Assembly: GCA_030770535.1 (NCBI GenBank)
Contig: JASVEC010000004.1
Coordinates: forward strand, 1,488,001 to 1,552,000
Length of the DNA stretch: 64,000 bases
DNA from: Batkoa obscura
Taxonomy: Eukaryota > Entomophthoromycota > Entomophthoromycetes > Entomophthorales > Batkoaceae
Direction of reading: 5' to 3'
The translations under genes and the position numbers were made by a program. The notes beneath the pieces are model-generated. The model was given only the letters and a program-made list of their open reading frames with translations, was not told where the DNA came from and ran no database searches. Position 1 is the stretch's first letter, and every line of letters starts with the position of its first letter. Of the stretch, positions 1-10,471 are shown one piece after another.

Positions 1-248
1 GTGGTAACGTTACGTGGTTTGGCTAATTTTTTACTTGGTACACGCTTCTCTAACAATGGCAAATCCTCAATTAAACCTCGGGTTTGTTGTTTTTCTGTAA
101 TTTCTTCTCCAATCAAGATAGGGTATAAATAATTTTCTTTGGCTGGCAATGTTTCATCAGTACCCTCAATAATGTCAGCACTTTGACATTTATAAAGAGT
201 AACACCAAAAGATAAAGTGAATAAGATAATGTTTTTTATTAATACCAT
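1..248 (-). CDS. Secreted class-3 lipase, 5' part only (paralogue A)
   Basis: This is the first 82 codons of a lipase gene that runs off the left edge. The start ATG lies at 246-248 on the minus strand. The protein opens with a hydrophobic signal peptide (MVLIKNIILFTLSFGVTLY) and then an acidic propeptide that ends in a Lys-Arg kexin-type site, followed by KKLAKPRNVT. It aligns almost residue for residue with the N-terminus of the intact lipase at 5127-6164, including the LLEKR cleavage site, so it is a paralogue. The frame is open throughout the visible part; whether the catalytic part beyond the edge is intact cannot be seen. By family it should be secreted and hydrolyse acylglycerols. Confidence 0.8.
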   Translation of the reverse strand, partial: MVLIKNIILFTLSFGVTLYKCQSADIIEGTDETLPAKENYLYPILIGEEITEKQQTRGLIEDLPLLEKRVPSKKLAKPRNVT

Positions 249-1010
249 TTTACTTTGAAATTGATAATTTATATTCTAACAATGCAGACCTATTTATACT
301 TTATAAAACTTACGTCAAGATCTTTTGTTTACTTTTATGTGTTTTTAAAAACTTAAGAGGATAAAGCGACTGGAACAATATAAGTAATATGATTTAGACT
401 ATAGTAATCAGGTATAAGGCTGTGTTGTTACTAAATGTGATTTAGAATTTAGCGATAAAATTATATCCATTATTTAATAACTAACATTTAAAGTCAAATG
501 TAGTACAAATAGTTATAATTTAGGTATGAAATGTAGTAGCTTACTATTTAAATAAAAATAGTTTAAAGCTTACAAGGAAAATAAAACCCATTTACCATCA
601 TCGGTTAAATTTGTTATAGTTGGTAAATTTATATGTATTCAAAAATAGTTCAATGTTTACAGAATACCACGTGTATCACTTTTATATCAGATTTATTGAT
701 TTTATAAAGTTTTTATAGCAGGTGTGGGATTATATAATAGCTTGAAAATATGGTATTAGCAATGTTTTATAGCTCTATTTATATGGTTTTTCGTTTAACT
801 TATAGAAGTTGTAGCACCATGGTGCCAGGTTGACTTAATTTTATATAATATACTATTATTATTGAAACTTAATACTAAATTACTGACTTTTATTTTATCT
901 ATAAGGAAGGTTTTGAATCCAAAAAACCATTTTTATTAAGCTTTTTTAATTCAATTTAACATTGGTATCCCTGAATTTCAGAATTTTATAAAATACCCTC
1001 AAAACGTAAT
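249..1010. repeat. Upstream flank of lipase A, duplicated copy of 6165-6940
   Basis: The sequence upstream of lipase paralogue A resembles the sequence upstream of the intact lipase in patches: around 390-470 versus 6300-6360, around 805-845 versus 6715-6770, and around 955-1005 versus 6893-6940. The order and spacing are kept, so a segment of at least about 1 kb, gene plus promoter, was duplicated. The similarity is by eye and has gaps. I see no gene in this stretch. Confidence 0.5.
291..298 (-). promoter_or_regulatory. TATA box of lipase paralogue A
   Basis: Read on the minus strand this is TATAAATA, 43 bases upstream of the ATG. The same motif in the same context sits 44 bases upstream of the intact lipase at 6208-6215, so the core promoter was duplicated with the gene. 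Confidence 0.6.
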
Positions 1011-2197
1011 GCGATATTACGTCATCATAAGCTAAGAAAATCTAGCTTGCATATCTGTGAAATTTAAAAAGAGTTAACACTTTCAGCATCATCCTAGAAG
1101 TCGCGGTACTCAAATGCTTTCAAACAGTTATATCTGCTTTAGTGATACCCTTACTAATAATTATATTTATATCGAGGCTTTATATATCTTTTTCAAGGAA
1201 CAATAGACAAAAGATTAAAGCGAATAGTCTCAATTTGATATGACAATATTCTTTACACAAAATTAATAAGGTTTAGGATAGCTCCGAGGCGGGAAAATAT
1301 AACATCACCAGGTTTTGAGTAAAATATCTAATAGCTTCTTTATAAAGTTGGAACCAACTAGTAACATTATTTTTGAATTAGAGTTTTGTTGCTTTGTGAT
1401 TATTTTCCTTTTTTGGAAAAACATATTATTTTTAAATTCAAAGAAATATATATTTTATTAACATTTTGTTAGCTATAAATTTTTTTACAATTAACTCACA
1501 TATTAAAATTAGAAACTAAGCCAAATATTAAAAAAATTATCTCCTCTAGACATACTAAACTTCTATTTTATCCTAAATTCTTCCCACCCACTGCTCTTTT
1601 CGATAAATGCTTAAACTTACTGTTATTAAGCTTGAGTTTTCTTTAAATAGGCTGACCTATAACAAAGTTCTAGACTTCGGTTCTTGGGTCCCACCTTTTT
1701 AAGTGCTTTAATCGTTCTTTACTAGACAAGTCACTTTATTTTATAAACTCTGCCTTTTATTTGATTATAAAAAACAGACATAAGAAAATAACACAATTAA
1801 GCTAATTAATAGAAGATACTTGTTATTTAGCTTTTAATTATATATATTGACTTTATTTTTATTGAAAAATCTTTATATTTTGTATCTATAGACAATGCAT
1901 TTAGAGTTTATAGCTTTAAGATTTATTTTAATAAAGTGAACCACCTACCCTTAGAGTAATATTAAATAATAAATTACATAGCACCTCAACTCTTAATTTT
2001 CAAAGATAAAAAAATCGTTTATATGTATTATCTTTACTAATAATATGAAATGGTACAAGGGATAGCAGTCAAAATAGCACAAGTAATAGTATAAATAACA
2101 TAAATAGAGTAATAACATCTTATACCTGAGTAGCAAACCAATAAAGAGTGTTACTCAAATTATTTCCATCGTTTATTTCTTTAGTAGACGCGTTAGA
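1011..2197. other. Intergenic, no gene seen
   Basis: AT-rich sequence between the duplicated lipase flank and the GH81 pseudogene. I see no convincing frame, RNA gene or MITE copy here. Confidence 0.5.
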
Positions 2198-3640
2198 TTA
2201 ATAAGCCTTTAATTCTTTATTAAATATCACATGAGCCATCAAAACGTAGGTCCTCCAACCACCAGAGATGAGTGGATCTTGCCTTGTAAAGATAGTAGCT
2301 AAAATAGGATAAGCTTCTTTGATCCATTCTTGATCCAGTAAAATATGAGAAATTGGGATAAGTGGTAATATTAGATATAATCTATAAATTCCACATTTTC
2401 TTCCAAATTGAGTATTGTACTCTGCTTTGGTGCTCCATAATATTCCTACCATTTTATTGCTTTTGAAGAGCTCAGAATAGATTGCTAATTCACTTGCCAT
2501 TTGCCAATATTTTCTAGAAGATCGAATTTCTGTAACTAATAATAACTTGGAGATATTAGTCAAATCACTATTTAGTAACACACTAGTATTAAATACATAG
2601 AATAAAAAGCATCAACTACTTCACGGCAGACTCTTGATTTTTACCATCGTTGTTTTCAGACAATTCAGATGCCCAAGAACGATCATCAAACCAATCTTTA
2701 TATCTAAACTTTGGAAAATAGGAGTCTTGATTGAAAGGAGAAGCAAAATCACAAATTAACATTTGAATTGGTTCTTTTCATAAAAGAATCCATACTATAT
2801 CATATCTACCAATAATAGCACAAGTATGTAAAAAATAACGATACTGAAAGTGGTGGTCGTTATAATTATCATTACTAAAATCAGCGCTACTATCGTTATA
2901 TTCATTTATAATAATAATGCCGCCTCAATAGTTAGCATAAATAAATTCATCTTCATTATTACCATTTAACCAAGGTTTAATGTATTTCTTAATTTTGCTT
3001 ACTATCTTCGGTATTAAATTATTCTTATCAATAGATTCGGCTATTAAACATAATCTTGCTGTCTTTGCTAATTCTTTACCAAAAAAAGGGGGATCTTTTA
3101 TATTTGAATCGATTTCAATATTAATATTTTGTAGTAAAGCATCGCTAATAATATTAAAATAAGTATTATCTAATAAACTATTAGAAAACCATTGAATTTG
3201 ATTATTTAATTCTTCATATAATGTCCATTGATCTGCTATAATTGCAGTTAAATTACCTTTTAAACAATTATATTCTATTAAATTATTACTACTTGGATTA
3301 ATCATACAATCTATATGATGGGGTAAGGCTAATATCAAAAAGGTAAATTAATTCCGCTTTTTTTAAAATTTAAATTTAAATAAGCTTGGTCGGAAGTAGG
3401 GAGCTCATAACCAACCATACCACTAGTCGGATAACCAGTATAAAATTGATCAATCATGTTCAAGTTGCTATCGAATGACTGTGTAATTAACACGATTCTT
3501 AATGTACCTGTATAGTTAGTATTTGTTTGGATTTCATTTAATGTATTTGTATAAGTCACAACATTATCATTTGTATAGAAAGCTCATAGTTTTATATTAT
3601 CTAACTGCATTAAACAACGTTGATTTCCAATTTTTACAGA
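2198..3640 (-). pseudogene. GH81 endo-beta-1,3-glucanase, broken and 5'-truncated
   Basis: Three frames on the minus strand together cover the C-terminal half of a glycoside hydrolase family 81 enzyme in the right order. Recognisable blocks are YTGTLRIVLI, LALPHHIDCM, DQWTLYEEL, FFGKELAKTARLCLIAE, YNDHHFQYRYF, YFPKFRYKDWFDDRSWASE, DGKNQES, VGILWSTKAEY and PLIPIS, all typical of GH81 (ENG1/ACF2). The active enzyme would cut beta-1,3-glucan of fungal walls. The copy is dead: there is a frameshift near 3340, another near 2600-2640, and in-frame stops near 2929, 2795 and 3580. At two of these the stop is TGA where GH81 proteins have, or probably have, Trp. A MITE begins four bases upstream of the last recognisable sequence and the N-terminal half is absent. 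Confidence 0.85.
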
Positions 3641-3643
3641 CTG

Positions 3644-3752
3644 AATATGGGGATGTGTTTTTTTGTTTAAGAATCTTACTAACAATCTTTCCGCTCAAAT
3701 AGTATTTAAAAAATGGAAAAAGTGATGAAACCAAAAGAAACATCCCCATATT
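3644..3752 (-). mobile_element. MITE copy 1 (TATGGGG family)
   Basis: About 109 bases with inverted ends AATATGGGG / CCCCATATT. It sits against the broken 5' end of the GH81 pseudogene. Over its body it differs by about one base from copy 2 at 4496-4602, which lies in the opposite orientation. Strand is given as the direction of the shared 34-codon frame, which is open here. Confidence 0.9.
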
Positions 3753-4495
3753 GATATCAATGCATAAAAAAATTAAGCAAAAATATTACAGAAACTTAAC
3801 AAGATACTGTAGATTTATAGCTTCTTGTTAAGTTTTTTACTTGCAATTGTTCAGTGCTTTAGTATTGATACAATTATAAAAAAGATCCATAAATAATAAC
3901 AGCTTTTATTTTAATTTTATTCAAAGTCGCATTTATAAATAAAAAGTATTGTTGTTATGACAATATAAGATTAAAAACTTAGCTGACACGCTTTATTTTT
4001 GGATACTAAAAGCACCAAAAGTTAAAGAATGAACTATTACAATTTATAAACTCACAAAGGTAAATAAATTGGTTTTTTGATTTATTTAAATCTTAAAGTT
4101 AATATTTATTTATCTTATTTGGTTATTCTAATTTGATTTTTTTACTGGAACAAAAGAATTTTTTGATACTTCAAATACATGAAACATACACTTGAGTTTA
4201 ATCCCCTAGCCCATATTTTATAGCATTTTAAATCAAATAAAGATAATAATAAAGATAAAAAATAAGGATAAAGTGTAAATATGATATTCAATTGTATTAC
4301 TGCGTATTTAGTTAAATGTTAAAAAGTTTTCTATTTACTAAATTTAATTAGCTAATTAAAATAAGAATAGGGTAAAAAAATAACCCAGTTTAAGTTAGAG
4401 TAAGCAGCAAACTATAGTGTGATGATTTTACAAGTTGCCGTCACAAGGTAATGGTAAAACATGTATTACGTAGCTAATAATTTATAGGATATAAT
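3753..4495. other. Intergenic between two MITEs, with a hairpin
   Basis: No gene seen. At about 3793-3834 a 12-base inverted repeat (AACTTAACAAGA and its complement) could form a hairpin. The missing N-terminal half of the GH81 gene is not recognisable here. Confidence 0.5.
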
Positions 4496-4602
4496 ATATG
4501 GGGATGTTTCTTTTGGTTTCATCACTTTTTCCATTTTTTAAATACTATTTGAGCGGAAAGATTGTTAGTAAGATTCTTAAACAAAAAAACACATCCTCAT
4601 AA
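4496..4602 (+). mobile_element. MITE copy 2
   Basis: TATGGGGATGT start and ATCCTCATA end. It is nearly identical to copy 1, 750 bases away and inverted. The element-long frame is open from its ATG to a TAA at the right edge. Confidence 0.9.
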
Positions 4603-4673
4603 ATAGTAAAAAAGATGTAGATAAAAACCAAATTAAATTAAATCAATTTTCAAAAAAAGAGTTGAATAAATTA

Positions 4674-4754
4674 ATTAAAACTACAGTTTTAATTATTGTA
4701 TTTTTAATTTTAATTTTAATTTCTTATAATGTTAAAAATTTTAAAAACTGTAGT
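4674..4754. repeat. Short inverted repeat
   Basis: ACTACAGTTTT at about 4680-4690 is mirrored by AAAACTGTAGT about 55 bases downstream. It could be a foldback remnant; nothing identifies a family. The rest of 4603-4929 is very AT-rich with no gene. Confidence 0.4.
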
Positions 4755-4929
4755 ATCAAGCTTAAGTTATATAGATATGTCTTTTTGTTTAGCCTTTTTT
4801 ATAATATTTTATAAACTAGTTTTTTAAATAATTTTAATAGCCAAAAAAACTTATAAAAATTTTTGCTTAAAATAACTTAATTTTTAAAAAGTCAAAAGGT
4901 CTTTAATACTTTTACAATAAGCTTTTAAT

Positions 4930-5037
4930 ATATGGGGATGTATTTTTGTGTTTAAGAATTTTTTACTAACAATTTTTCCGCTCAAATAGCGCTTAAAAAT
5001 GGAAAAAGTGATAAAGTCAAAAAAAACACCCCCATAC
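4930..5037 (-). mobile_element. MITE copy 3
   Basis: Inverted ends TATGGGGATGT / CACCCCCATA. It lies about 90 bases downstream of the stop codon of the intact lipase, probably in or near its 3' UTR. The shared frame is closed here because one poly-T run is a base shorter. Confidence 0.85.
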
Positions 5038-5126
5038 ATGAATGAAAATTAGATACAATGCCTAAAATTAAATGAAAATGCATAATAAATTAAAATGAAA
5101 TATTTTGGTAGTTTGCTTTTATAGAA

Positions 5127-6164
5127 TTAACAAAATGGTAATTTAATAAGCTTGTTGAAAATAAACACATGGCGTGCAACACTATATGGTCCTTGTTGGC
5201 TTTGACCACAATTAGGATCTTCATCGAAAGATTGATCGCAATAAACAAATTCAGTTCTTCCAAAAGATACCCTACGCTCATAGATTTCAGCTGCTACATG
5301 AACGTAATTGAAACTTCTTGGTGGAAGATGGGGTACAATATCATTCAAGTTAGTGTAACGAGTAAGAGGATATTTGGCGTCAGCAATATATTGAGCAAAC
5401 CCTTCATTACCAACTCTTGGACTTGAATAAGCAAAGACTTCCATTTGGTTGTTTAAATTGTTTTCTTGTAAGAACCTTTTCCATCTTAAAGAACTAACAG
5501 TAGATAAAGCAGCACCTAAAGAAATACCAGTAAGTTGAAGCTTATAGCCTTTATATTTTGGATTTTTAAGTAAAGAAAGAACAGACTTCTCCGATTGTTC
5601 CTGTATAGCAACAGTTGCTTCATAAAAACCTTTGTGAACCAAAGCATTATCTTTAGCACCAGGGTATTGAATGAGTTCATAATCAAAGTTAGTCATCCAG
5701 TTTCTAATACTTCTAGTTGCGCGATAGGATACAATTACAGTTTTAATAGCTGGGTCAACACCAGTTACAGCATAAAGATCTTTTGATTGTTCTCTGATAA
5801 ATGAGTCATATAGGAAAGTTCTAGAGCAAATACAGTTTCCATTACGTACTAAAATTTCAGGGCAAAGAGAAAGGGTAGAGTATTTGTAGCTTGAAAGAAG
5901 CTTTTGAACAGATGCAGAGGTAACGTTACGTGGTTTGGCTAATTTTTTACTTGGTACACGCTTCTCTAACAATGGCAAATCTTCAAATAAACCTCGGCTT
6001 TCCTGCCTATTGGCAGATTCTTCTCCGATTAAGGCAGGGAATAAATCATTTTCCTTGACTGGTAATGTTTCATCGGTACCTTCAATGATATCAGCACTTT
6101 GACATTTGTAAAGAGTAGCACCAAAAGATAGAGTGAGTAAAATAACGTTTTTAATCGAGACCAT
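5127..6164 (-). CDS. Secreted class-3 lipase (Rhizomucor type)
   Basis: A 345-residue intronless protein that hydrolyses acylglycerol esters outside the cell. Residues 1-23 are a signal peptide. A propeptide follows and ends at LLEKR (65-69), a kexin site. The alpha/beta-hydrolase triad is visible: Ser215 in GISLG, Asp275 in NLNDIVPHLP, and most likely His332 in ARHVF. AYSSPRVGN (245-253) is another class-3 hallmark. The oxyanion-region motif normally written FRGT reads SYRAT here, a small departure. Cys pairs near 101-113 and 309-345 fit a secreted fold. A TATA box lies 44 bases upstream. A paralogue with a matching promoter starts at 248. Expansion of secreted lipases fits a saprotroph or insect-associated fungus, which is inference. 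Confidence 0.93.
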   Translation of the reverse strand: MVSIKNVILLTLSFGATLYKCQSADIIEGTDETLPVKENDLFPALIGEESANRQESRGLFEDLPLLEKRVPSKKLAKPRNVTSASVQKLLSSYKYSTLSLCPEILVRNGNCICSRTFLYDSFIREQSKDLYAVTGVDPAIKTVIVSYRATRSIRNWMTNFDYELIQYPGAKDNALVHKGFYEATVAIQEQSEKSVLSLLKNPKYKGYKLQLTGISLGAALSTVSSLRWKRFLQENNLNNQMEVFAYSSPRVGNEGFAQYIADAKYPLTRYTNLNDIVPHLPPRSFNYVHVAAEIYERRVSFGRTEFVYCDQSFDEDPNCGQSQQGPYSVARHVFIFNKLIKLPFC

Positions 6165-6940
6165 TTAATTAAAAAAAGTAATAAATGATACTCTGGTAAT
6201 GTGTTCATATTTATACTTTATGGAACTTTTAGCTAAAACTCCCTTCCACTTTTACGTAATATAAACATCAAAAGATAGGACAGTGTGAGCATTGAGCCCA
6301 TAGCGTGATTTGAACTATGACAGCTAGTTATGAAACTGTGCTACTAAATCTGATTTAAAAATAATCAACGTTAAAATATAAAGTGATCTTTTCATCCTAA
6401 ATGCAAGTGTTGATTCAATGTAATGGAATTTTTGAGTTGCTCAATGAAATAAATTACTACGTAAATAGGTGAAGTTTGTTAAAGTTAGATTATAAGTAAA
6501 ACTAACCTATTTTTATTATCTCAAAAATTTCATGTCATACAAGCCATGTGACCCTTCTAAATTTATCAATATCACAATAAAATATCATATCCATCTCTTA
6601 AATTGATTCCTCTTATGTAAATTGCTACCAGTTTTGAAGTCTTTTATAGTGTATATGTGACTATCTGATAGCCTAAACGTTGTTTTCAAATACCGACTAT
6701 AATCCTATTTCAAAAGTTGTACCAAATTTTATTATGTAAACATTGGCGCTACTAAGTTGACTAACCCTCGAATTATTTGATGATACTATTTGGAGCGTGA
6801 TATTAATTGCTAGCTAATAAATTCAATAAAAAACGGATTTGCACTAAAAATAAATATTTAATTAAACTTTTTATCTTATTTTTGTTTTTTAATATAGCAT
6901 TCATACCGTTAAATTCAAAATTCTATATAATTAGCTGAAC
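6165..6940. repeat. Upstream flank of the intact lipase, duplicated copy of 249-1010
   Basis: Counterpart of the flank of paralogue A, with matches in the same order. The rest of the gap up to 7418 shows no gene. Confidence 0.5.
6208..6215 (-). promoter_or_regulatory. TATA box of the intact lipase
   Basis: TATAAATA on the minus strand, 44 bases upstream of the ATG, with the same flanking bases (AAAGTATAAATA) as at the other lipase copy. Confidence 0.65.
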
Positions 6941-7418
6941 CTTTTAAAAAACTAAGGCATCTATGATATTTTATTATTTATATATATAACTTTTCAAGGC
7001 TAATACGAAAAATATTTACTAAATGTTATAAATATATAAATATCAATTTATAAATCCCTTTACTTTATAATTATTTGTACCAGATTCTAAATATTTTATA
7101 TTATGTAATGCGTTATAAAAATAATGAGTAAAGGCACCAAAAGGTGAGCAGATGATGAAAAGTCAGAGTTTCTATATTCATTCATTCAAAATCACCCTGA
7201 TATAGTTTTAAATCAATAAATATTATATTTACTATTAACTAATAAACTCCAGTACTAAAAATACTTTTGATGAGATTGTATAGAGAACAGCGTACTTCGA
7301 TTATTATTTAAAATAAACATTAAATGCTAATTATATATATGAGATATTGGAATAGACGAATGTTCAAATATAAATAAATACGCATATATATACCATTTGA
7401 ATAGCTAATTTGAAAGGA

Positions 7419-7526
7419 TATATGGGGATGTATTTTTTTGTTTAAGAATTTTACTAACAATTTTCCACTCAAATAGCACTTAAGAAACGGAAAAAGTGAT
7501 GAAGCCAAAAAAAACACCCCCATATA
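7419..7526 (-). mobile_element. MITE copy 4
   Basis: Inverted ends ATATATGGGGATGT / CACCCCCATATAT. The element-long frame is open, but a one-base loss in the middle shifts the second half, and it then stays open in the new frame past the element's end. Confidence 0.9.
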
Positions 7527-7659
7527 TTAATACATTTTGAGGTCTTTTATTTTAGTTCTAGTTTCAAGCTTGGTTAGCTTACCTCAAGGTCTTTTATAAA
7601 ATCCTATTGAATAATAGAAAACAAGGTTCATTTCTTAATACGTATCATGTGCAAGGTGA

Positions 7660-7857
7660 GTGATGGGTTTCTACGTTTTGAATGATAATAATAATATGGT
7701 GATAAAAAAAGATTACAATAAAAGCCTTGTTTATTTTATAATAGCGGGAATTATTGTTATCTTTATTACCAATAGGACTGATTTGAAAAAATTTACTGCT
7801 AAATTTATCCGATCTAGCAATGATTCCGCTAATAATTATACTTATACCATTTACTAA
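7660..7857 (+). CDS. Possible small single-pass membrane protein
   Basis: A 65-residue frame between two MITEs. It has one strong hydrophobic stretch (VYFIIAGIIVIFI, about residues 28-40) flanked by Lys-rich and Asn/Ser/Thr-rich ends. No family is recognised and nothing around it supports expression; in DNA this AT-rich a frame of this size can arise by chance. Confidence 0.25.
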   Translation: MMGFYVLNDNNNMVIKKDYNKSLVYFIIAGIIVIFITNRTDLKKFTAKFIRSSNDSANNYTYTIY

Positions 7858-8078
7858 GGTGTTTTATTTAATAAAGACATAAAAGTATTAAGTGACTAGT
7901 GTCAAAATAACATCAAATAGCTTCAATAATTATTATTTTTAAAAAAGTGGGGTATTTTATAAGGATATAAGGGCTGGTTAGTATATAAGTTTTGAATCAA
8001 CAACTGACTTTGAGTATGGTTTTATAAGATCAGCCGCATTCTATAGTTCAAGTTGTTTAAAGAAACTTTTAAAAAAAA

Positions 8079-8170
8079 TTGGAAATGTATTTTTTTGTTC
8101 AAGTTTACTCCAATCTTTTGCGCTCAAAAAAAGGAAAAAGCAATGAAACTAAAAAAGACACCCCAAATAT
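8079..8170 (-). mobile_element. MITE copy 5, degenerate
   Basis: A worn and shortened copy. ATGTATTTTTTTGTT, GCGCTCAAA, GGAAAAAG and ACACCCC remain in the family order, but the ends have lost the TATGGGG signature. Confidence 0.6.
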
Positions 8171-8873
8171 ATTTTGATTGATTTCTTAAACTAGGTATAG
8201 AAATACCTAATACCTTCAATAGAAAATTGCTAAACAGATGTACTATTAAAGGACCAGCGTTATAAGAAACATTTACATTTGGCTTCTATAAGCTTGTCTG
8301 CCTTAGAAAGATTGTTACAAATTATTGTAGCAATAAAATAACTAGCCTTTTACCAAATGTAACGTTAAAAAAATATGGCCAGCTCAATTTATTTAAAGCT
8401 GCTTAAGCGTTGCCGTTTTCGAAAATGATGAATATTAAAATAATACTCTGTCCTAATGACTATTTTTAATAATAAAGTAAACAATTTGGCATAATAATTT
8501 ATACCAGCTAGAAATCATAATAAAATAGCAATATTAATAATAATAATTTATATCAAGCTTTTGTACATTATAAAGCTGTCTATTTATATAAAAAAACCAT
8601 GATTCTTTATTTAATACTGATAAGTATTCATTTCTTACTGCTGAAATTTTATGTTTTACTGCTTGAAAGCTTCATTTAAGTTACCTAGGGCAAATTGCGG
8701 ATATGATAAAAATGATTCCTTGAATGCTAAAAAACCTCTTTAAAAGTTTATCTATTTAGCATTGATAAATATTTAATTATTTTTTACTACTAACATCTTA
8801 TATGATCCATTAAAAGTTTCATTTAATTTTTTCTAAAACAAATCATTAATATTCTAGATTAATTAATTAAATA
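8171..8873. other. Intergenic, no gene seen
   Basis: AT-rich sequence downstream of the ELL pseudogene; no convincing feature. Confidence 0.5.
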
Positions 8874-10471
8874 CTACGGCTGCTTTAAAAGTTCAAGTGG
8901 TAAAGCACGGATCTGTACATGTTTCTTTTTGCGTTCTTCGATCAACTTGAATAATTGATTTAAGTTAACCTTATTAAGCTTTAATTTAGAATCAACTAAT
9001 TCTTACTTCTCTTCGATAGATGTAAGATATTTAATAATACAAGTTCCTCCTGGATTTCCCATTGAGACTAAATAATTATTTATAACTCAATGTGTTCAAA
9101 ATCTAATCTGCCAAACTCTCTAGCCAACCTTTCTTCTCCATTGGAGGCGCACGAGCAATTGGCGTACGGTCAACATTTCTTGGTCTTTTCCATTTTCATT
9201 ACTATCGCTAATATAAATAGTTTCCTCATTATTTCGCATACGATTTCTGACGAATATTAAACCTTCTTTAGGGCTAAGCTTGGTGTTACCATTTATTCTT
9301 TCACGTATGATAAGAGCTGTAGGGCCATATCTAGGGCTGCAAGAAGCCAATTGTCTGCGCTCTTGAACAACGGTATTGACTGATAGATTCTTATGCATAT
9401 CATTCGCAGGTTGAACATTTGTACTATTTATAGCCCCATTGGAAGCTCTTGGGTCATTGGGAGGATTATGCGGCAAAAGCGATCTACGTATTGGTAAAAC
9501 TGCTCTACCTAGTATATTTTTAGTAAGAATATTCACTACTTGTTGAACTGTATTTCGTGCTACCCCATTGGCCCCAGCAATTCGCGAGTTTGTGTTTTGC
9601 GTTACCCTTATGATACTCATGCTTTGTTGACCTATAATTTGCGTCGCTCTGCTTGTGATTTGGGGAACTATATTTTGCATCGTTCTGCTTAAATTCATAA
9701 CCTATGGGCTTGGATTTCGCACTATACGGCTTGTACTCATAGTTCCTTGAACCTCACCTACATTAATCTTTAAAGGAATCAGTCGACTAAAATATTCAGG
9801 TTTAGGGATTATAACTGATTCCTCAAGCGCATTAAAATAATTCGTGGTCACCATCTTTCGCTCAGAAGGTAAATAATTAGACTAATAAACAATGTCCACT
9901 TGTTTATAGGCTTCATTTTTCAATATCTATAAATGATTGTGTCTTTGCGCGACTTTTTCTAAGATCGACCTGAGTTCGGGCTTTTGGATGGGTATAGTTA
10001 AAATCAAGGTATCAATTGTGGCTGGTGAAAGTGCCAATTTATGAATGACCGCTCGCTTATAATCTTCTAAAAGCATATCCGAAGGTGGGCTGTCCATATC
10101 CCTGAAGACTGGTCTATCATTTAAATTACGATTAATTATTGGTTGATCAAAATGCTTGACCCTTTTGTTTGATTTCCAACAAGTTCACCTACAACTACAT
10201 CGTGAACAGTTGAAATTTGGATATCAGGTTTGTAAAAAGCACCTTGATTATTTGTATGAAGAAACAAATTGCCACTTTCTGAAGGTCGACTACGTTCGAC
10301 TTTATAAATTATTTTATCAACCAAAAATCGTAATTCAGTTTCATTTAATTTGGCTAATTTACCATCACCTTTGATTTTATTAAGTAATCTTTCCGGTACT
10401 ACCAACTTATAACGTTCCCTTTCCCGCTCTCCAAGACTTTTTTCCTTTATCCTTACAGAGTAACCTTCCAT
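8874..10471 (-). pseudogene. ELL-like elongation factor paralogue, broken
   Basis: This is a decayed second copy of the gene at 39601-41017. The N-terminal domain (10136-10471) keeps ERERERYKLVVPERLLNK and GNLFLHTNNQGAFYKPD. The ELL core at about 9830-10110 keeps VIHKLALSPATIDTL and SERKMVTTNYFNALEES. The middle keeps SPRYGPTALIIRERING (9120-9698), and the occludin-like C-terminus (about 8880-9120) keeps REFGRLDFEHIEL and IRALPLELLK. Stops and frameshifts lie between these blocks. In the core, both Trp codons of the intact gene have become TAG. Relative to the intact copy it has gained a run of SRT(M/Q)-like repeats. It was probably a working paralogue before decay, since protein-level similarity is even over its length. 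Confidence 0.88.
9545..9740 (-). repeat. Degenerate tandem repeat inside the ELL pseudogene
   Basis: Four to five loose units of roughly 32-48 bases recur, each carrying a variant of TTTGCGTCGCTCTGCTT. In the protein frame they give repeated Arg-x-Thr/Met-Gln steps (RTMQN, RATQI, RVTQN, RNTVQ). The intact ELL gene has only one such step (SRTMYN). Confidence 0.5.

Noticed and set aside
2780-3600. TGA read as Trp (a variant genetic code)
   Set aside because: Two TGA codons in GH81 sit at or near Trp positions, but the same gene also has frameshifts, and TGA ends IDO/BNA2 and the small secreted protein. All intact genes use TGG for Trp.
7320-7523. A 67-residue protein covering MITE copy 4 and its flank, and the similar 76-residue frame at 50292-50522
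   Set aside because: These are the element's own frame plus chance open flank; the flanking parts share nothing. The conserved part is reported as a property of the MITE.
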